Source: Amyloporia xantha (Eukaryota > Basidiomycota > Agaricomycetes > Polyporales > Adustoporiaceae). From it: a stretch of DNA of 64,000 nucleotides. The notes beneath the pieces are model-generated. The model was not told the origin of the DNA, did not search any database, and saw only the letters and a list, made by a program, of their open reading frames with translations. This document shows, piece after piece, positions 1 to 12,186 of this stretch; within the stretch, counting starts at the first letter, position 1, and every line of letters starts with the position of its first letter. The stretch is from NCBI GenBank assembly GCA_036971615.1, contig JAYKKR010000010.1, positions 558,001 through 622,000 of the forward strand, written 5' to 3'. The position numbers and the translations under genes are program-made.

Positions 1-3000
1 GTCGCCATCGCCCTTGACTTGGCCTAGAGGACTCATTAGAACCGACTCAGGTACCAAGTTGACTAACCCAGACCTTTCAGACGGACGTAGTCTCTCGAGG
101 AACACGTGAAGACGGGGAGATCGATAGCCTCATAGTCTGCAATGTACAATCGCATCAAATCATCCACACGGAAGTGGACATGGGATTGTTACTTACTACG
201 AACATTGATCGTTGGGTCAAAGCTGTCTGGGTCACGTTGCTCAGCGGCAGCATCTGCAGGTCCCTGATTAGGATGAAAATGAAACAAATTACGAGGCCAT
301 ACCATCGAGATCTTTTAATCCTTGACGGAAGTCTTCCTTCAGGACATCACGAGAGAACTGTCGGCGTGTCAAACTTCTATCGGTGAATCGCTTATACATG
401 AAGAACATACCTCGGAGCGCTTTAGAGAACAGAATGCATTCTTGTCCCTCTGTAGCTTGAGCTGCTTTTTCTTGAGAGTAGCAAGCATGTCACTAGCGTC
501 CTTTCTTAGCTTGCGGTACTCAGACAGCTGCACCCGACCGGCTTTAATGGCATCCTTCGTATCCGCGATCTTGACTTTCAGACTGTCAACCGTGACCTCC
601 TCTTGGCTTTCGCCCTCGCTATCCTCTTGCTCGTCGTCGTCTGATTCGGACTCGGAACTCGAATTATCCGAGTCCGAGTCATCGCTGCTCTGGTCGGATT
701 CCTTGTCACTATCGTCTTCAGAAAAGTTGACATCGTCATCGTCCATGATATCGTCATCATCGTCGATGACCATCGAATCCTTCTCATCGCTTCTTCTCTT
801 CTTGGGAGAAGCCTTCTTTCCGCCTCGAGTATTCTTACGTTTCTTACCGCTCGATGGCGCCGCCTTGTCCCCCTTGGACTTGGCTGTTAGGCGTGGCTCA
901 AACGGCTCCCCGTTTTCCAGTGCCTTGAGATGGGCTTCATACTCTGCGAGATAGTTTCGGGCTTCCTTGAGCTGCGTATCGGTATCTGCAAACATGCAAG
1001 TTAGCACTAGAGACGACTAGCGACATGATGACGAACCCTTGGCAGAATTCTCTGCGTCCGCCTTCTTGTCTTTCCATTCCTCCGTCTCGGCTTTGCACTG
1101 TTGGATCTGTTCCTCAATCTCTTCAAGCTCCGGGTCGTCGTCGAGATTCAAAGCACGAATAACTTCCGAGCAAGAGATGTCGTCGCATTTGGACGCTGTT
1201 CGCTTTGTATTAAAGATAGTACAGATAATATCACAAGTAATACATACCGATGAAAGTGATAGTACGATCGTCATACACGCCGTCTTGTATGAAGTGGTGT
1301 ACATGAGCGAGGGTCAGCTGAGTAAACGACTTTAGACATACCCACTGTCGAACAATCCGTTGTCAGTTAAGGTGAAAAAGAAACAGGGGCAGACGCACTC
1401 ATCAATTGCATTTTGAAGGCATCCCCCAGAAGATCTGACAAAGTTCGCATCGCAGCTAAGTGACATGACCCACGACTTAAAATCAGGCCTTCTCACCTCT
1501 GGCAGTCTTATCATCAACGGCACGAGTGATCGGTGCTAGGATCCAAATGCAGTCACACTTTTTCATGTAGTCCTTCGCAATGTTGTTCCGAGCTGCGTTG
1601 GCATCGGCGACACCGGGAAGATCAACCAGAACCGCGCCAGTCGAGAGAGCAGCTGAGTTGCAGCGAACGTTCACCTGTCTGATTAGAGGCCAGAAAGCGG
1701 GTTCGTCGTGGTTGTCTTTCTTCTTTCCGTTATCTATGAGCTTCGACATAAGGCTTTTCTCCTTCTCCTTCTCTTTCTTCTTGTCTTTCTTGTCGCCGCG
1801 CTTCTGATCTTTAGAATCAATGTACTTCGCAATCTCCTTAGCGAAGGTCTTGGAGTCATTCGCGGTGATATGCTTTGTAGTGCCGAGGATGTTTTTAATT
1901 CCTGGAAGAAATGAGCGATTTACAGAGGAAAGCAGAGGTATAAGCCTACGGTAATCGCGCTGAATAATCTCGTCAACGGACAGCCTGACAAGTAGTTCTT
2001 GAGTGATCGCCGGATACACAGCATGGACCTAAATGATGTTAAAGTCTGTCTGAACTTCACGCATATAGCCATGTGTACCTTCTGCCAGGCCACTCCTGCG
2101 TCACCTCGAAGATCAGTCGTACGCTTCATATTGCCGTCTTCGTCAATTAGATCATCAAGGAGAACAGCTAGCTCCTCTCTCCATTCCTGTTCGGATAAGA
2201 AAGATACGTCGGCATCAATAGTCTTCTTAGCATGGTACCCAATCTCGGTCACCACGGCCGTGCAAGCTAACATGTTACTCAGCGACAGTTCGGTGATCAG
2301 CAACAGATGCAATACCTCGCATTCCACTTGTGGGCACAATGTTATCTATCAGACACTTAGTATAAACTCTGTTGTGCATTTCGAAACTGTGACACCCACC
2401 ATCGAGTATGGCATTCAGGATAGATGATTTTCCAGCTCCCGTTGCTTTTGCAATCGTAAGTAAGATGAATTGAAATTGTACAATTAGCAGCTTACCTCCA
2501 CAGACCGCGATTAAGGTTGTAGGACACCCTGGTTTTGCAGACTGAAGCAAGGCATTAGCATACATGCGGTGCATAACTGCTAATGCGTACCTCTCTATTT
2601 CACGAAGCCAGACGTCTTTCCGTAGCTTACTACCTAACTCCAGCGTTTTGATATTCGTCTTAATAGCCTTCACCATGCTGAGTCCTTCCTTGAGCGCCTC
2701 TTCAGGTAGATATTGGATTTCGTCAACGGATTTGTGTATGGTGTATAGCGGACGCGCATGTTCCGTGACAGCTGCTGGTGCCCGGATAGCATCGGGTATG
2801 TCGTCTTCATCTCCATTTTTAATTGAGAACGTTTCCGGCAACGATTTGACTTGCCCATTGTCTATACTGGTGTCGGGCTTTACAGCATTGGGAGATTGCT
2901 GAGGAGGGATTATGAGCACTCGGCTGCTATCAGATGGGTTGGGCTTGTCTTCATCACTCACAACGTGCGCAGAGTCGACGGGCTCCGGCTTGACGATCGT

Positions 3001-3183
3001 GGCCACAGCATCCGAGGCAGCGGCGCTCTGCCATGACTTCGACGCTGAAAGGGGTAGGATGCGTTGTTCTTGAGGTTCGGGTTTGATGTAAGGTACATTA
3101 CTCTGAGAACAAGGTCAAACAAAGGTTAGACGCGAAGAAGCCCTGGTAGCGCTGAGTCCGGAACACACGGTAGATGTACTCAT
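1..3183 (-). CDS. SLIP-GC/dynamin-like large GTPase (partial, runs off left edge)
   Basis: The gene reads leftward from ATG 3183. A five-codon first exon is followed by an intron and the stretch SNVPYIKPEP. The GTPase core is visible in order: a P-loop (ATGAGKSS, near 2400-2445), a G3 motif VLVDLPGVAD (near 1590-1630) and a G4-like SKCD just after the intron near 1200. A coiled coil and a Lys/Arg-rich plus Asp/Ser-rich block follow (about 600-900). Next come the segments FCSLKR and FSRDVLKEDFRQ (about 320-450), which I associate with the nuclear GTPase SLIP-GC family. The C-terminus lies beyond position 1. The family consists of dynamin-related GTPases of unsettled function; mammalian SLIP-GC is nuclear. 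A basic KKRK/KKRR-type segment also suggests nuclear location. Family assignment is firm; function is unknown. Confidence 0.8.
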
Positions 3184-3775
3184 GATCGCGTTTTCCTTTG
3201 CGCTCATTCCAGGAATGTACGCGGATTACGGGCCGCGACCTAGTCGGTAATATAACAAGTGAGGATTATATGAGGCGTGTGGTTGCGAGCGTGTTAAGTT
3301 GGTGGCAATCGCGTTTATGTGTGGGACTTGGCTTTGACGACGCGACCAGTCACAGGGTGTCACACCGCGCCGTCACAGCTCCAGCTCGCAGGACGCTGTG
3401 CACGTGCCTATTCGCGGACGCCACGAAGGGAGGTTATGAATGGTACGTACCAGTACTTGCAATTGGTCTTCCACCAAGTAGCCGTCTCCACGTACGAAGA
3501 GTTCTCAGGCATAAGTAGTTGATTGAATGCTTTCTCCTTGGCCGCGATGATGCCGCCCAAAGAACACAGCGGCGCGTATCGAAATCAAGCTTTGCAAGTT
3601 CATATCGATATCAACTCAACAGTGTTGATGTGAGTCGGTGGGACCTGAGACTGAGCATCTCCAGAATCCGGATATTGGGCTCACAACAGTGCTTGGGTGG
3701 ACATATGTATCATATGAAATCATATGCATGGTATGTACTACCCGTACGAATATTACTTCAGAAACTAAAATGCAA
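3184..3775. other. Intergenic: 5' of the GTPase gene, 3' of the next gene
   Basis: No coding signal is seen. The only notable item is three CATATG hexamers at 3702, 3711 and 3721, spaced 9 and 10 bp apart, about 50 bp past the stop of the leftward neighbour. Confidence 0.6.
3702..3726. repeat. Three phased CATATG hexamers
   Basis: CATATG occurs at 3702-3707, 3711-3716 and 3721-3726, close to one helical turn apart. The hexamer is a palindrome of the E-box class (CANNTG). It lies between a gene end and the promoter of the GTPase gene. Function is unknown. Confidence 0.4.
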
Positions 3776-6456
3776 CTACGGTCTCTGCGGTAACCAGTGT
3801 CCCCGTAGCGTTCTTGCAACTTGCAGCTCCGCCCTCGACAATACGTCGCGATTCTCCGCAGAGCCTCGGTATTGATCCCGTTCGGACAAACCCAACAGAA
3901 GTGCACGACCTTGAGAGAACTGCGGCAAGCGGATCGCGGAAACATCGCTTGAGGACAGGTCAGCACTAAGTTCTGAGAGCAATTCTTCATGAGACGACGC
4001 CGTCGGGGGTCTTGAATCGAGAGGTATTGTTCCAATCGTACTGTGATCATCGACGTAATGTGTGATGTTTTCCGGGTTCACGTAGTCGGCCTCTGAAACA
4101 CCATAGTCCATGTTAACCGACATTGCTATGTCTTCATCGTCGGGGGCGTGGACAGGAAGACGTTCAAAGGAGTCTGCAGGTATATATTCGTGGATGGGTT
4201 CGATCATGTCCATGTAGTACGTATCTTGCTCCCACTCAGTAGATTCTTCGTTTGAAAGAGCACGCAGATCACCGTCACCCCAAGCAGTCGACGGTCTGCA
4301 GTCCTCGACTAGTCGCCAGCGATGGGCGGCTGCTTGATGTTCGTCAGTATGGGCCGGGTCTTCCGATTGCGCCGCAGTGTCATACCCGCTCCATGCAGCT
4401 CCTAGATAGCTTTTGGGGTCGACGCTAGCAAAGCTGGATGCATCGTCAACGAACGGTCCCTGCACACGGCTGTATCGTGATTCTTGAGCATGGGCAGTGC
4501 AAGGCGAGGCGTAATCATCTGCATCGAGGGCTTGCAGCTCGCGTTCCAGAGCACTCACCGAGAGTGAATATGGTGCATGCTCGACCTGCATATGAACGCC
4601 ACGGGTACTGAGAGAAGCAGGCGTCTTCCATGAAGAGTCTGAAACGGAGGCTGCTCCTTCGAATTGTAGAACAGGGGACTCCTCGGTGATAGGATGCCTC
4701 CCGATGTGCTCGGGATTAATCATCGGGGTAATGGGCGCATCGTCCTCCTGCGCGTTGGAAATCACTAGGCTGGTGGCTGCTTTCGACGGGCCATAGAAAA
4801 ATCTCGAGGAGGTCGGCACAGCCAATTCATTCATCAGATGCTGGCCAGCTTGGGAAGCCGATTGCGAAGGGCCGATGGAAGGACTATACCTTCGGCCACT
4901 AGGTGCAGGAATGTCTGTCGCACCTTTTTCGATATTCAACGATGGACGACGTTTGTGGTTAGTAGAACCGGTATCTTCTTCCGCTTTCTTCATACTCCAT
5001 TGCAGGGCGCCAGTGTTAAGTATTATCGTGGGCTCAGGATCAATTCGAAGGGGCTCTGAAGATTTCGACCCAGAGAGCAGGCTGTTACCCTCAACTTCGA
5101 TGTCCCAAATGACAGTTTCGGCAGTCTTTCGTTCAGGCTCATTCGAGTTTATCGAGCTTGTTGCGTCAGAACTCCCAAAATCCCCGTCAGAATGCTGCGA
5201 GGACGCATCAATTTCTGGTGCAGGGTCTTTATTACCTTTCTTGCGTGCTTTTGTTTGCTTCTTATGCTTCAGCTTTGACTGTCCACTGGTTTGTGACTCT
5301 GACGAGGTGGAAGACCCTGCTTCAGAGGAGCGCTTGTCCGAAGATGTTGAAATATTTGGTTTATTGTGTCTCTTGTTCAAGAATTGAGTCTCAGAAAAGT
5401 GTTTCGCTGCCACTTCTAGGAGAAGGAGTGAGTGGATGTAATCGAGGTGAATGCAAAAATCCGCATACTGGGTTTCGCAGGTGCTGGTTTCACTGGAATT
5501 TTCACCGAGGCTTTCCCTTTGTTGAAGACGCCAATTCTTTTGTCCGGTTCGACCTGATAGACCCATCCGTGAGACGACCGGTTTATAATTTGTTATGAGA
5601 CGTACCGTCAGTCTATTCTTGCCTATATTCTTTGCCGAAAATCCATGCATCAGTGCCAGCCCAGCGGACATGCTGACACTCTTGTTCTTTTTCCCTTTGG
5701 TACCTCTTTGAACTTCTTCTGTGGTAGCTTCGTGCTCATCTTCCTGATTGCTGTTATCCTTTCGCTCAACAAGCTTTCGTTTCTTCCGTCTCCTTTGCCG
5801 GCGTTCAGCGAGGCCTTTGACACGAAACCCCTCAGTCCAGCTCAAGGTCCAAAAGTAGACAATGTGGTGGTTACTTACGGGCGTTGTGCTCATCAGCAGA
5901 AGTGCCAGGGCTCCTTTGCCGCTTTCTTCTTTCCGCGAGTTTCTTGCTGACAATATTACAAGACGGCTTTTGCGTAGTCTCAGTGAATTGATCGAGCTTC
6001 TGCTGTTTCAATTTCGGCTTATCAGGGCCTTCATATTCTTTCGTTACCCGTTGCGGTTTGCTCGTTGACCTTGACGTTTCCACAGCAGTGCTGCGGTTCT
6101 CCTTTCCGATTCTCTTTTTGCGACGTCTCGAGTGATCTGCAGAGGAAATAGATCTGCAAGAAGACTCTTCGTTATTCTTTGACTGTCCCAGAGGAAACCC
6201 TTGGCTTCAATATTGGAGTGTCGAAATACGACTGGAGTACTGGCTGCGGGGGAGTCATGTTGTCGGATTGTCTCTTGCTTTCCGCTGCCAAAGCAGCACG
6301 ACCTTCTGTCGCGTACATAGTGGAGTAGGTTCTCTGTGAGCGTATATATTCATTGATAAAATGGTCTTTGTCTATCTTGGAAGTTGCATCGGAGAGCCTA
6401 AGATTAGACGAGTTCAGCGGTGTGACTTTGACCAGATCTGCAGGCGGAACCTGCAT
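3776..6456 (-). CDS. Large disordered protein, function unknown
   Basis: I do not recognise this protein. The longest exon runs from about 5820 to the stop at 3776. Upstream exons with consistent splice junctions lead to ATG 6456 (MQVPPADLVK); a start near 6592 is possible. The N-terminal part has an ordered-looking segment (IDKDHFINEYIRSQRTYSTM). A highly basic block follows (RRRKKRK), then a hydrophobic patch (MSAGLALMHGFSAKNIGKNR) that stands out against the polar remainder. The rest is rich in Ser, Glu and Pro with many SP/TP sites. The C-terminal third is acidic. No signal peptide or membrane span is seen. The basic block suggests nuclear location. The reading frame is secure because more than 650 codons stay open, but the exact 5' junctions are not. 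Confidence 0.6.
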
Positions 6457-7256
6457 CTGAGCGAAGGAGACCGCTGAAAGTGAGGAGTAAAATACGAAAG
6501 CTTGCTACAATAGTCAGATCAGAATTTGCAGACACAGCCAGCAGCGCAACAAATGAGACAAGTTGGACTCGACGCACATGGGAGTTCAACATGCCGTGAA
6601 TACGTCAGTTGCCTCATTTGTCCTGATACTGGCGCCTACTCTAGATCTGACGCGCTAGGCCAGGACAGAGAAAATTGGCTACAGTGAGGCGTTCGGGACA
6701 TAATATTACAGCGCATGATATGATGACAGGTGCTGCTAAAAATTTACATACACAGATATCCAATATCAAATTAATATGTTCAGCGAGAGGCCACCGAACG
6801 CGCTGGAACAGGGGTCTGTCAAACTTCACCCTGCGATTGGTGGATATTTCTTGAAATTGGCATACCCAATGAGTGATGGCATGAAGAGCCGCGCAAGTAA
6901 ACCATTCTGCAATAGCAGGGTATGTTTAGGCGCAACATTGGGATGCTTTACACCCGGTTTCGAGCAAGCAAGTGTTGTGCCGGTGGAGTCGGCGCCTCCA
7001 AGCAGGATGAATCTACATTATATGACAATAGAACCAGAGGACTAGAAATATCACGTATCCCTGCTGGACGGAGAGCCACTGAGCCGAGGAGTCTCATTAG
7101 TCGTGCGGTGGAATCGGGCACTGATCGCACAAGTTGCTATGATACAACTCGCACGCAGAACGCGCGGTTGAGATATAATTACAGTCACAGGCATAAAGAC
7201 ATTGACTAGCAAGCGTGTCGCACAGCTGCTGAAATGCTAGTGGCTCGGCAGACTCT
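6457..7256. other. Intergenic, no gene seen
   Basis: Short open frames on both strands show no protein-like composition and no consistent splice sites. The region holds the promoter of the leftward gene ending at 3776 and the 3' flank of the permease. Confidence 0.5.
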
Positions 7257-9736
7257 TCAAGAAGTGTAGACAAAGTACGGATTCCTGAACAGGCATCAGC
7301 GAACGATGTTTAAGGCTTAATTAAATAATCACTCACTGATGATCGGTCATGTCTATGAACGCGTGTCGCTGTCTCTCTCTCTCGATATCTGCATCGGTCC
7401 ATCCGTTCACCCTCTTGAGTTCCGCGACCCCTGCCTGCTTCTTCTTGTTCAAGTACAAATTATACCATCGCATGAACAAGCAGAGGAAGCATTCCACACT
7501 GAGCAAGACGAGAATAGAGATCTTCCCTGGAAGGTATCCTGGCGCGTCCTTCGGCTGGAACGTCTCCGTTCCGACAATATTGGCGACGCAAAAGGTAGCA
7601 AGTGTGACAGCGTTGACAGTCACCTTCTTGGTGTGCCCGCTAGTGTTGCTAGCATTGTACGCATAGATCTGTGAAAGGGAAGAACCGTACGTGCCAATGA
7701 TGTACGTAGCTGAAAATCAAGTTAACGCTGTCACATCGGAATCGGTCACAAGCGAACTCACCGAATAACAAAGCACCCTTCTGTCCGGAGCCATTCAGAC
7801 CTACAAGCATTGCAGCGCCAACCAAAGTCGGGATGAGGATATATACGACGGGAAGCATCCGCTCGTTCTAGTACGGCAGTCAGAACCTTACGAGCGTAGC
7901 TTGCCAGATATGCATACCGTCCTATCTGAATACCATCCAACGAGTATGGTCGTCACCATACCGATAAGACCACTTGGTGTAGACAGAATGAGGGTCTGCT
8001 TTGTACTGTAGACTGCTCAGAGAGCTGCACGTTAAGCAATAGTGGTAATACCCTTACGTATAACCGAAATTCTGCAGGGCGTGTCGTGACTATTGAGTTC
8101 TTATTGAGAGGCGTATAAAAACTTACCTTGATGATGATATTGCTGACTGAGAACAATTGATGGATAAGATCAAGCCGATATGACAGAACGTAATACATAC
8201 AGTTTGCAAGACCTCCGTTCGGAATGTTGGCTACATAGCCAGTCCGATCAGCTTCAGATTGCGATGTCAGATTTAGACAGCGACCACTCACTAAGAAGAG
8301 TAGATAGGATGATGAGCCACGTCCTAGGGTCGGTGAAAGCCTCGATGATTTGATCTTTCTTAATTTTCCTGTTCTCGGTTCCCCCTTGGTCGTCCCGGAT
8401 ACGTTCTATGGCAGCTATGCGTTCCTCCTTACTCAACATACGGGCGTTGGTTGGGGAGTCCGGCATCCACAACAGCACAGCAATCCCAACAAGGATAGCA
8501 AGACCCCCGAGCAGGAGGTATATGATCTTGTATGAAGGGAGGTTGGCATCGTTGGCATAAGACACGCCCTGCGATCATTGCGGAGATTAATTAAATGTCA
8601 CGGCTATCACGCTCTCAGGTGAGTGTAGACGCACGTAAGCAAGGAACCCGCCAAATATTGAAGAAAACCCGTTCTGTAGGAGCAATGAGTAAACAGTGGT
8701 TTCACGACGCAGCAAATATTACCATCATGTAGAACCACGCGATGCGTGAAGACTGCAATATATCAATGTCACAATAATACGAATGAATTGATGAGTGGCT
8801 CATACCTGTTCCTCCTTCTTGTAAAACATGGAAATAATAAGAATCAGAATTGGAGCAACACAGCTCTCCAGCATCCCTTAAACAAGAGCAAAATGTGTGT
8901 CAAAGCCACGTTCACTATCCAACCAAGGTCGTACCTAGCAGGAGCCTAAGGGCAAAGAACGATCCAAATGAATGCGGTATCGAATGCAGCATCATCAAGA
9001 TTCCCCAGAGGACGACATTGACGCCTAGATACTTTCCGAGGCGAGTCTTTTGCGAGATGTACATGGTTGGAAACACCCAGATGAGGAAACCTTATTTGGG
9101 TATACAGCTTTCAGAAAATTCACTGTCGTCGAGAAGTAACGTACCAATGTAAAATGACAGCGCGACAACATTATAGCCCTAAGGTGGATGTCAAATAAGG
9201 TAGTTGATGTTAGAGGTCGATTACGTACCTGGCCTGTGACTGGGAAGCCCATGATACTGCAGGATGTAAGCTAATGAAAGATAATTTCAGTCGTCAAAAG
9301 CACCTAGCATAATTCAGTGCCGTTTTATCTCTGCCATACAATCCACCGTCAGAATAGCAACAATCTATAAAAATTGATCTCAGACGTACAAGTATTGAGT
9401 GCAATAGACTGCACTGCAAAGAGGAGGTATGGTGTAGTCCTTCACACGCCGTTAAATTCCAAGTAGACGACAGTCTGTGTTTACGCGCACCAGCTTCCTC
9501 CGCAATTTGCGGTAGTATTCGTCGCTGAAGACCATGGTCCTCTCCATTCCGACCAACTTGAGGGCCTCATCTTTGTAAGTAATGTCGTCCACCACTAGCT
9601 CGTCGACCTCAATATCAACGCTCTCATGCTTCTTCTCGTCAAGAATGCTGCTGGAATCAACCGGAGGCACGGCATCGGAGAGATCATGGCTCTGGAGAGT
9701 AGGCTGGTCGGATTCGATCGGCATGGGGGATGACAT
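7257..9736 (-). CDS. MFS permease, anion:cation symporter (Dal5/Tna1-like) family
   Basis: This is a many-exon gene starting at ATG 9736 (MSSPMPIESDQ), with an acidic cytosolic N-terminus of about 100 residues. Membrane segments follow that can be read across exons, for example SIMGFPVTGQ, IGFLIWVFPTMYISQKTRLG, IIYLLLGGLAILVGIAVLLW and VVYILIPTLVGAAMLVGLNG. The central loop has MPDSPTNARMLSKEER, typical of the allantoate/nicotinate/pantothenate permease family. The long frame stops at 7333, but a donor in the codons for DHQ joins a 28-nt exon at 7257-7284. That gives the tail DMTDHQNPYFVYTS, matching the conserved end of the family. The substrate (allantoate, nicotinic acid, biotin, pantothenate or other anions) cannot be told from sequence alone. 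It probably sits in the plasma membrane. Confidence 0.85.
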
Positions 9737-10392
9737 GATGGCTAGCAATCCGAAGAGCACTTACCTTTGGCTTCGATACCTATATAACGTCTGTCTTCGC
9801 GCGCCGAAACCTGGGACGTCCTGAGGATAAGCCTATCTAATCAGAAATAACAGCCGAACATTGGAGCAGGACTCGAGCACGCGGAAAACTCAGGAACCTG
9901 CCCAAGTCCTCCTCAGAAGTTTCGGTAGATAGAAGTGGCTCGCGTCTGTATGATTTGAAGATTGCTAACGAAAATCCTGGGCATGTCGTAACAGCGATAA
10001 GTTCACTATATAAAGTGTAGCGAAACAACAGAACAAACAAGATGCCAAGCCAGCCAAGCTCAGAATGAAGTCCGCAGTAGATAACGCTTCCAATAGAGTC
10101 CTGTGAAAGGCTGACAGCTGCAGCAATGCCGGTATGGCTGCTGGGAACGCTTGGGAAAGATGTCTTAGCCAAAGTTGCCAAACGAGGAGGAACATGAAAT
10201 TACCCGATTGCCAAATCCGGCATCACACTAGATGACGATCGACTGGCACTGGCGGACGCCGAGATCTCGACCGACGACCGTACCGTACAACAGCTGCGTG
10301 CACCTCAGCTTAGCCTCGACTTCGACCAGATCTCAAAGTCTTACAGTTATACTTATCTCACCTGTTTTCGGACTCTATAAAGACCACACATC
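9737..10392. other. Divergent intergenic region between permease and VPS60
   Basis: The two genes point away from each other. A minus-strand open frame at 9837-10195 has a hydrophobic stretch but no neighbours in frame and no family resemblance. I take the interval as promoter sequence. A pyrimidine-rich stretch lies just before the VPS60 start. Confidence 0.5.
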
Positions 10393-11335
10393 ATGAATCG
10401 CATATTTGGTTCCTCAGCGAGCAAGAAGCCAAAACCATCTTTGCAAGATGCAATTACTTCGGTCAGTGCATGAAGTGGTGCGAACCTGGCTTTGGTCATT
10501 GACCTAGGCGACAATGCTAGTCAGATACCCGGATGGCCTCTATTGAGGTGAAGATCAAGAAGCTGGATGGAGAACTTGCACGCTACAAGGAGCAGATGAG
10601 TAAGCTGCGCAATGGTCCTGGCAAGGCACGTCTATCTACCAGTGGCCAGTGCTCACATCACGGTGATCTAAACTGGACTTTCACAACAGAATGCAATACA
10701 AGAACGAGCACTACGCACACTCAAACAAAAGCGCATGTACGAATCGCAGATGGCGCAACTGACGCAGCAGACGTTCAACATGGAGTCCGCTGCTCTCGCC
10801 ACAGATAACCTGCGCAATACGATGGCTACCGTCGATGCCATGAAGCAGGCAAACAAAGAGTTGAGAAAGCAGTACGGCAAGATTGACATAGATAAGATCG
10901 AGGTACGCCATGTCTTCAATACAATTGCCGCACGATGGTTAATGAGAAGGACCGGCTAACTGGGTTCCCAGACCATGCATTACGACATGGAAGATTTGTT
11001 GGAGCAAGCCAACGAAATACAAGAGTCATTAGGACGGTCTTATGCTGTGCCGGATGAAATTGACGAAGCTGACCTGCAAGCAGGTATGCTCATATCTAGG
11101 GTCCCGCATTACCCGTTTACCGACAATAGGCACAGAGTTGGACGCTTTAGAACTAGATGAAGAGGACGAAAGCACATCCTATCTCGCTGACCTCAACAAG
11201 GCACCAGATTTCGTCGACGAAGCCCCGGTGGAATTGGGCGAGGTGAGCTAACGAATTACTCTCCTATGTCGTGGTCAGTGCCTGACCCTCTACTTTCAGA
11301 TGGAAACGAAGGAGGCTGTGAAGACTACGGCTTAG
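10393..11335 (+). CDS. VPS60: ESCRT-III subunit Vps60 (CHMP5)
   Basis: Exon 1 (10393-10461) gives MNRIFGSSASKKPKPSLQDA. The best acceptor for exon 2 is the second AG (GCTAG just before TCAGATACC), which joins to SDTRMASIEVKIKKLDGELA without a stop. Later exons read FNMESAALATDNLRNTMATV, MEDLLEQANEIQESLGRSY and an acidic end closing in MKEAVKTTA-like sequence (METKEAVKTTA). All are diagnostic of CHMP5/Vps60, about 220 residues: a basic N-terminal helix pair, then an acidic tail. Vps60 is an accessory ESCRT-III protein that, through its C-terminal region, binds Vta1 and tunes Vps4 disassembly of ESCRT-III at endosomes. The gene is convergent with the small membrane-protein gene that follows. 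Family call is firm. Confidence 0.93.
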
Positions 11336-11495
11336 GTATCCTATCGATGAGTGTTTCGACATTCTCACGGCGGTCTCTCGATGTATGAGTAAATGCATGT
11401 TCATCTCTTCAAGTAACGTATACGCATGTCCGGGAATACTGTACAATATTGTTTACATCCGCCTGGCTTCTATGCAGAGACTTACCCACCACCCA

Positions 11496-12186
11496 CTACC
11501 GTCCCCGGAACGCTGTCTCTACAATAATCAGTCCACCGCCTATGATGACGAAGAACATGGTCATGACTTGACAACGCCAACGGAATAGCTCTGCAACTGT
11601 ACCAAGTTGACCGACCACAACGCATCAGCTGAGGGGAAAAGGGAAAGCTGGCCCGCAGGATATGACGTACATTTGTCATATCTATCGCCTCGCCTCCATA
11701 ATCCGCCGAAGATCCAGCACGGAAAGAACAAGAAACCAGCAAAAAACAGCAATTTCTCCATCGGCCAGTGGTCTGGATCTGGGGGTCCAAAAAAAGGGAG
11801 GTTATCTGGCTGATATGCCGACGGGGAGGTAACTGTATATCTCCTGGACTCGATATTCAATGCTTCAGACGTAGGCTTAGCTGAACTGGCAGCCCCTGGC
11901 GCATTCTAATTCGATCCGACATAAGGACAGCCCGTCAATCAAGGAATGATAACGAGACTGACGTGTCAAAAACTCACGTTCCTGCTGGTCCAATTGCTTG
12001 AAGAGTGGTTATCATCTTGGGCGGAACGGGGTTCCGCCTTCAGTGCGTGGTGTGGCAAGTATTCATAAGGCTGTAGCCCGGTACTTTATATGAGCTATCA
12101 TGATTAGCGTCTAGTGGACACCGAGAAGAACGCACGTTTGAACTTGACCAGACTGTTCGTCCGTCTAGCGGTACTGCCGATGTCAT
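11496..12186 (-). CDS. Small two-TM protein, fungal, function unknown
   Basis: Four exons can be chained: ATG 12186 (MTSAVPLDGRTV), a Pro/His/Ser-rich exon, and an exon joining at AATGCGCCAGG. The latter contains NLPFFGPPDPDHWPMEKLLF and a first membrane span (LLFFAGFLFFPCWIFGGLW), then RRGDRYDK. A final exon, entered at the acceptor after GGTACAG, reads FAELFRWRCQVMTMFF and a second span (MFFVIIGGGLIIVETAF), stopping at 11496. The protein is about 170 residues with a disordered N-terminal half and a tight hairpin of two membrane helices. I cannot name the family. Only the last two exons are strong; the first exon uses a weak donor (GTCAAG). Confidence 0.55.

Noticed and set aside
322..954. 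Ser-rich plus-strand open frame
   Set aside because: It is the antisense of the Asp/Ser-rich exon of the GTPase gene; repeats of GAC/TCG read as Ser on the other strand.
9837..10195. Minus-strand frames upstream of the permease with a hydrophobic stretch
   Set aside because: They overlap each other in two frames, have no splice link and lie in the divergent promoter region.
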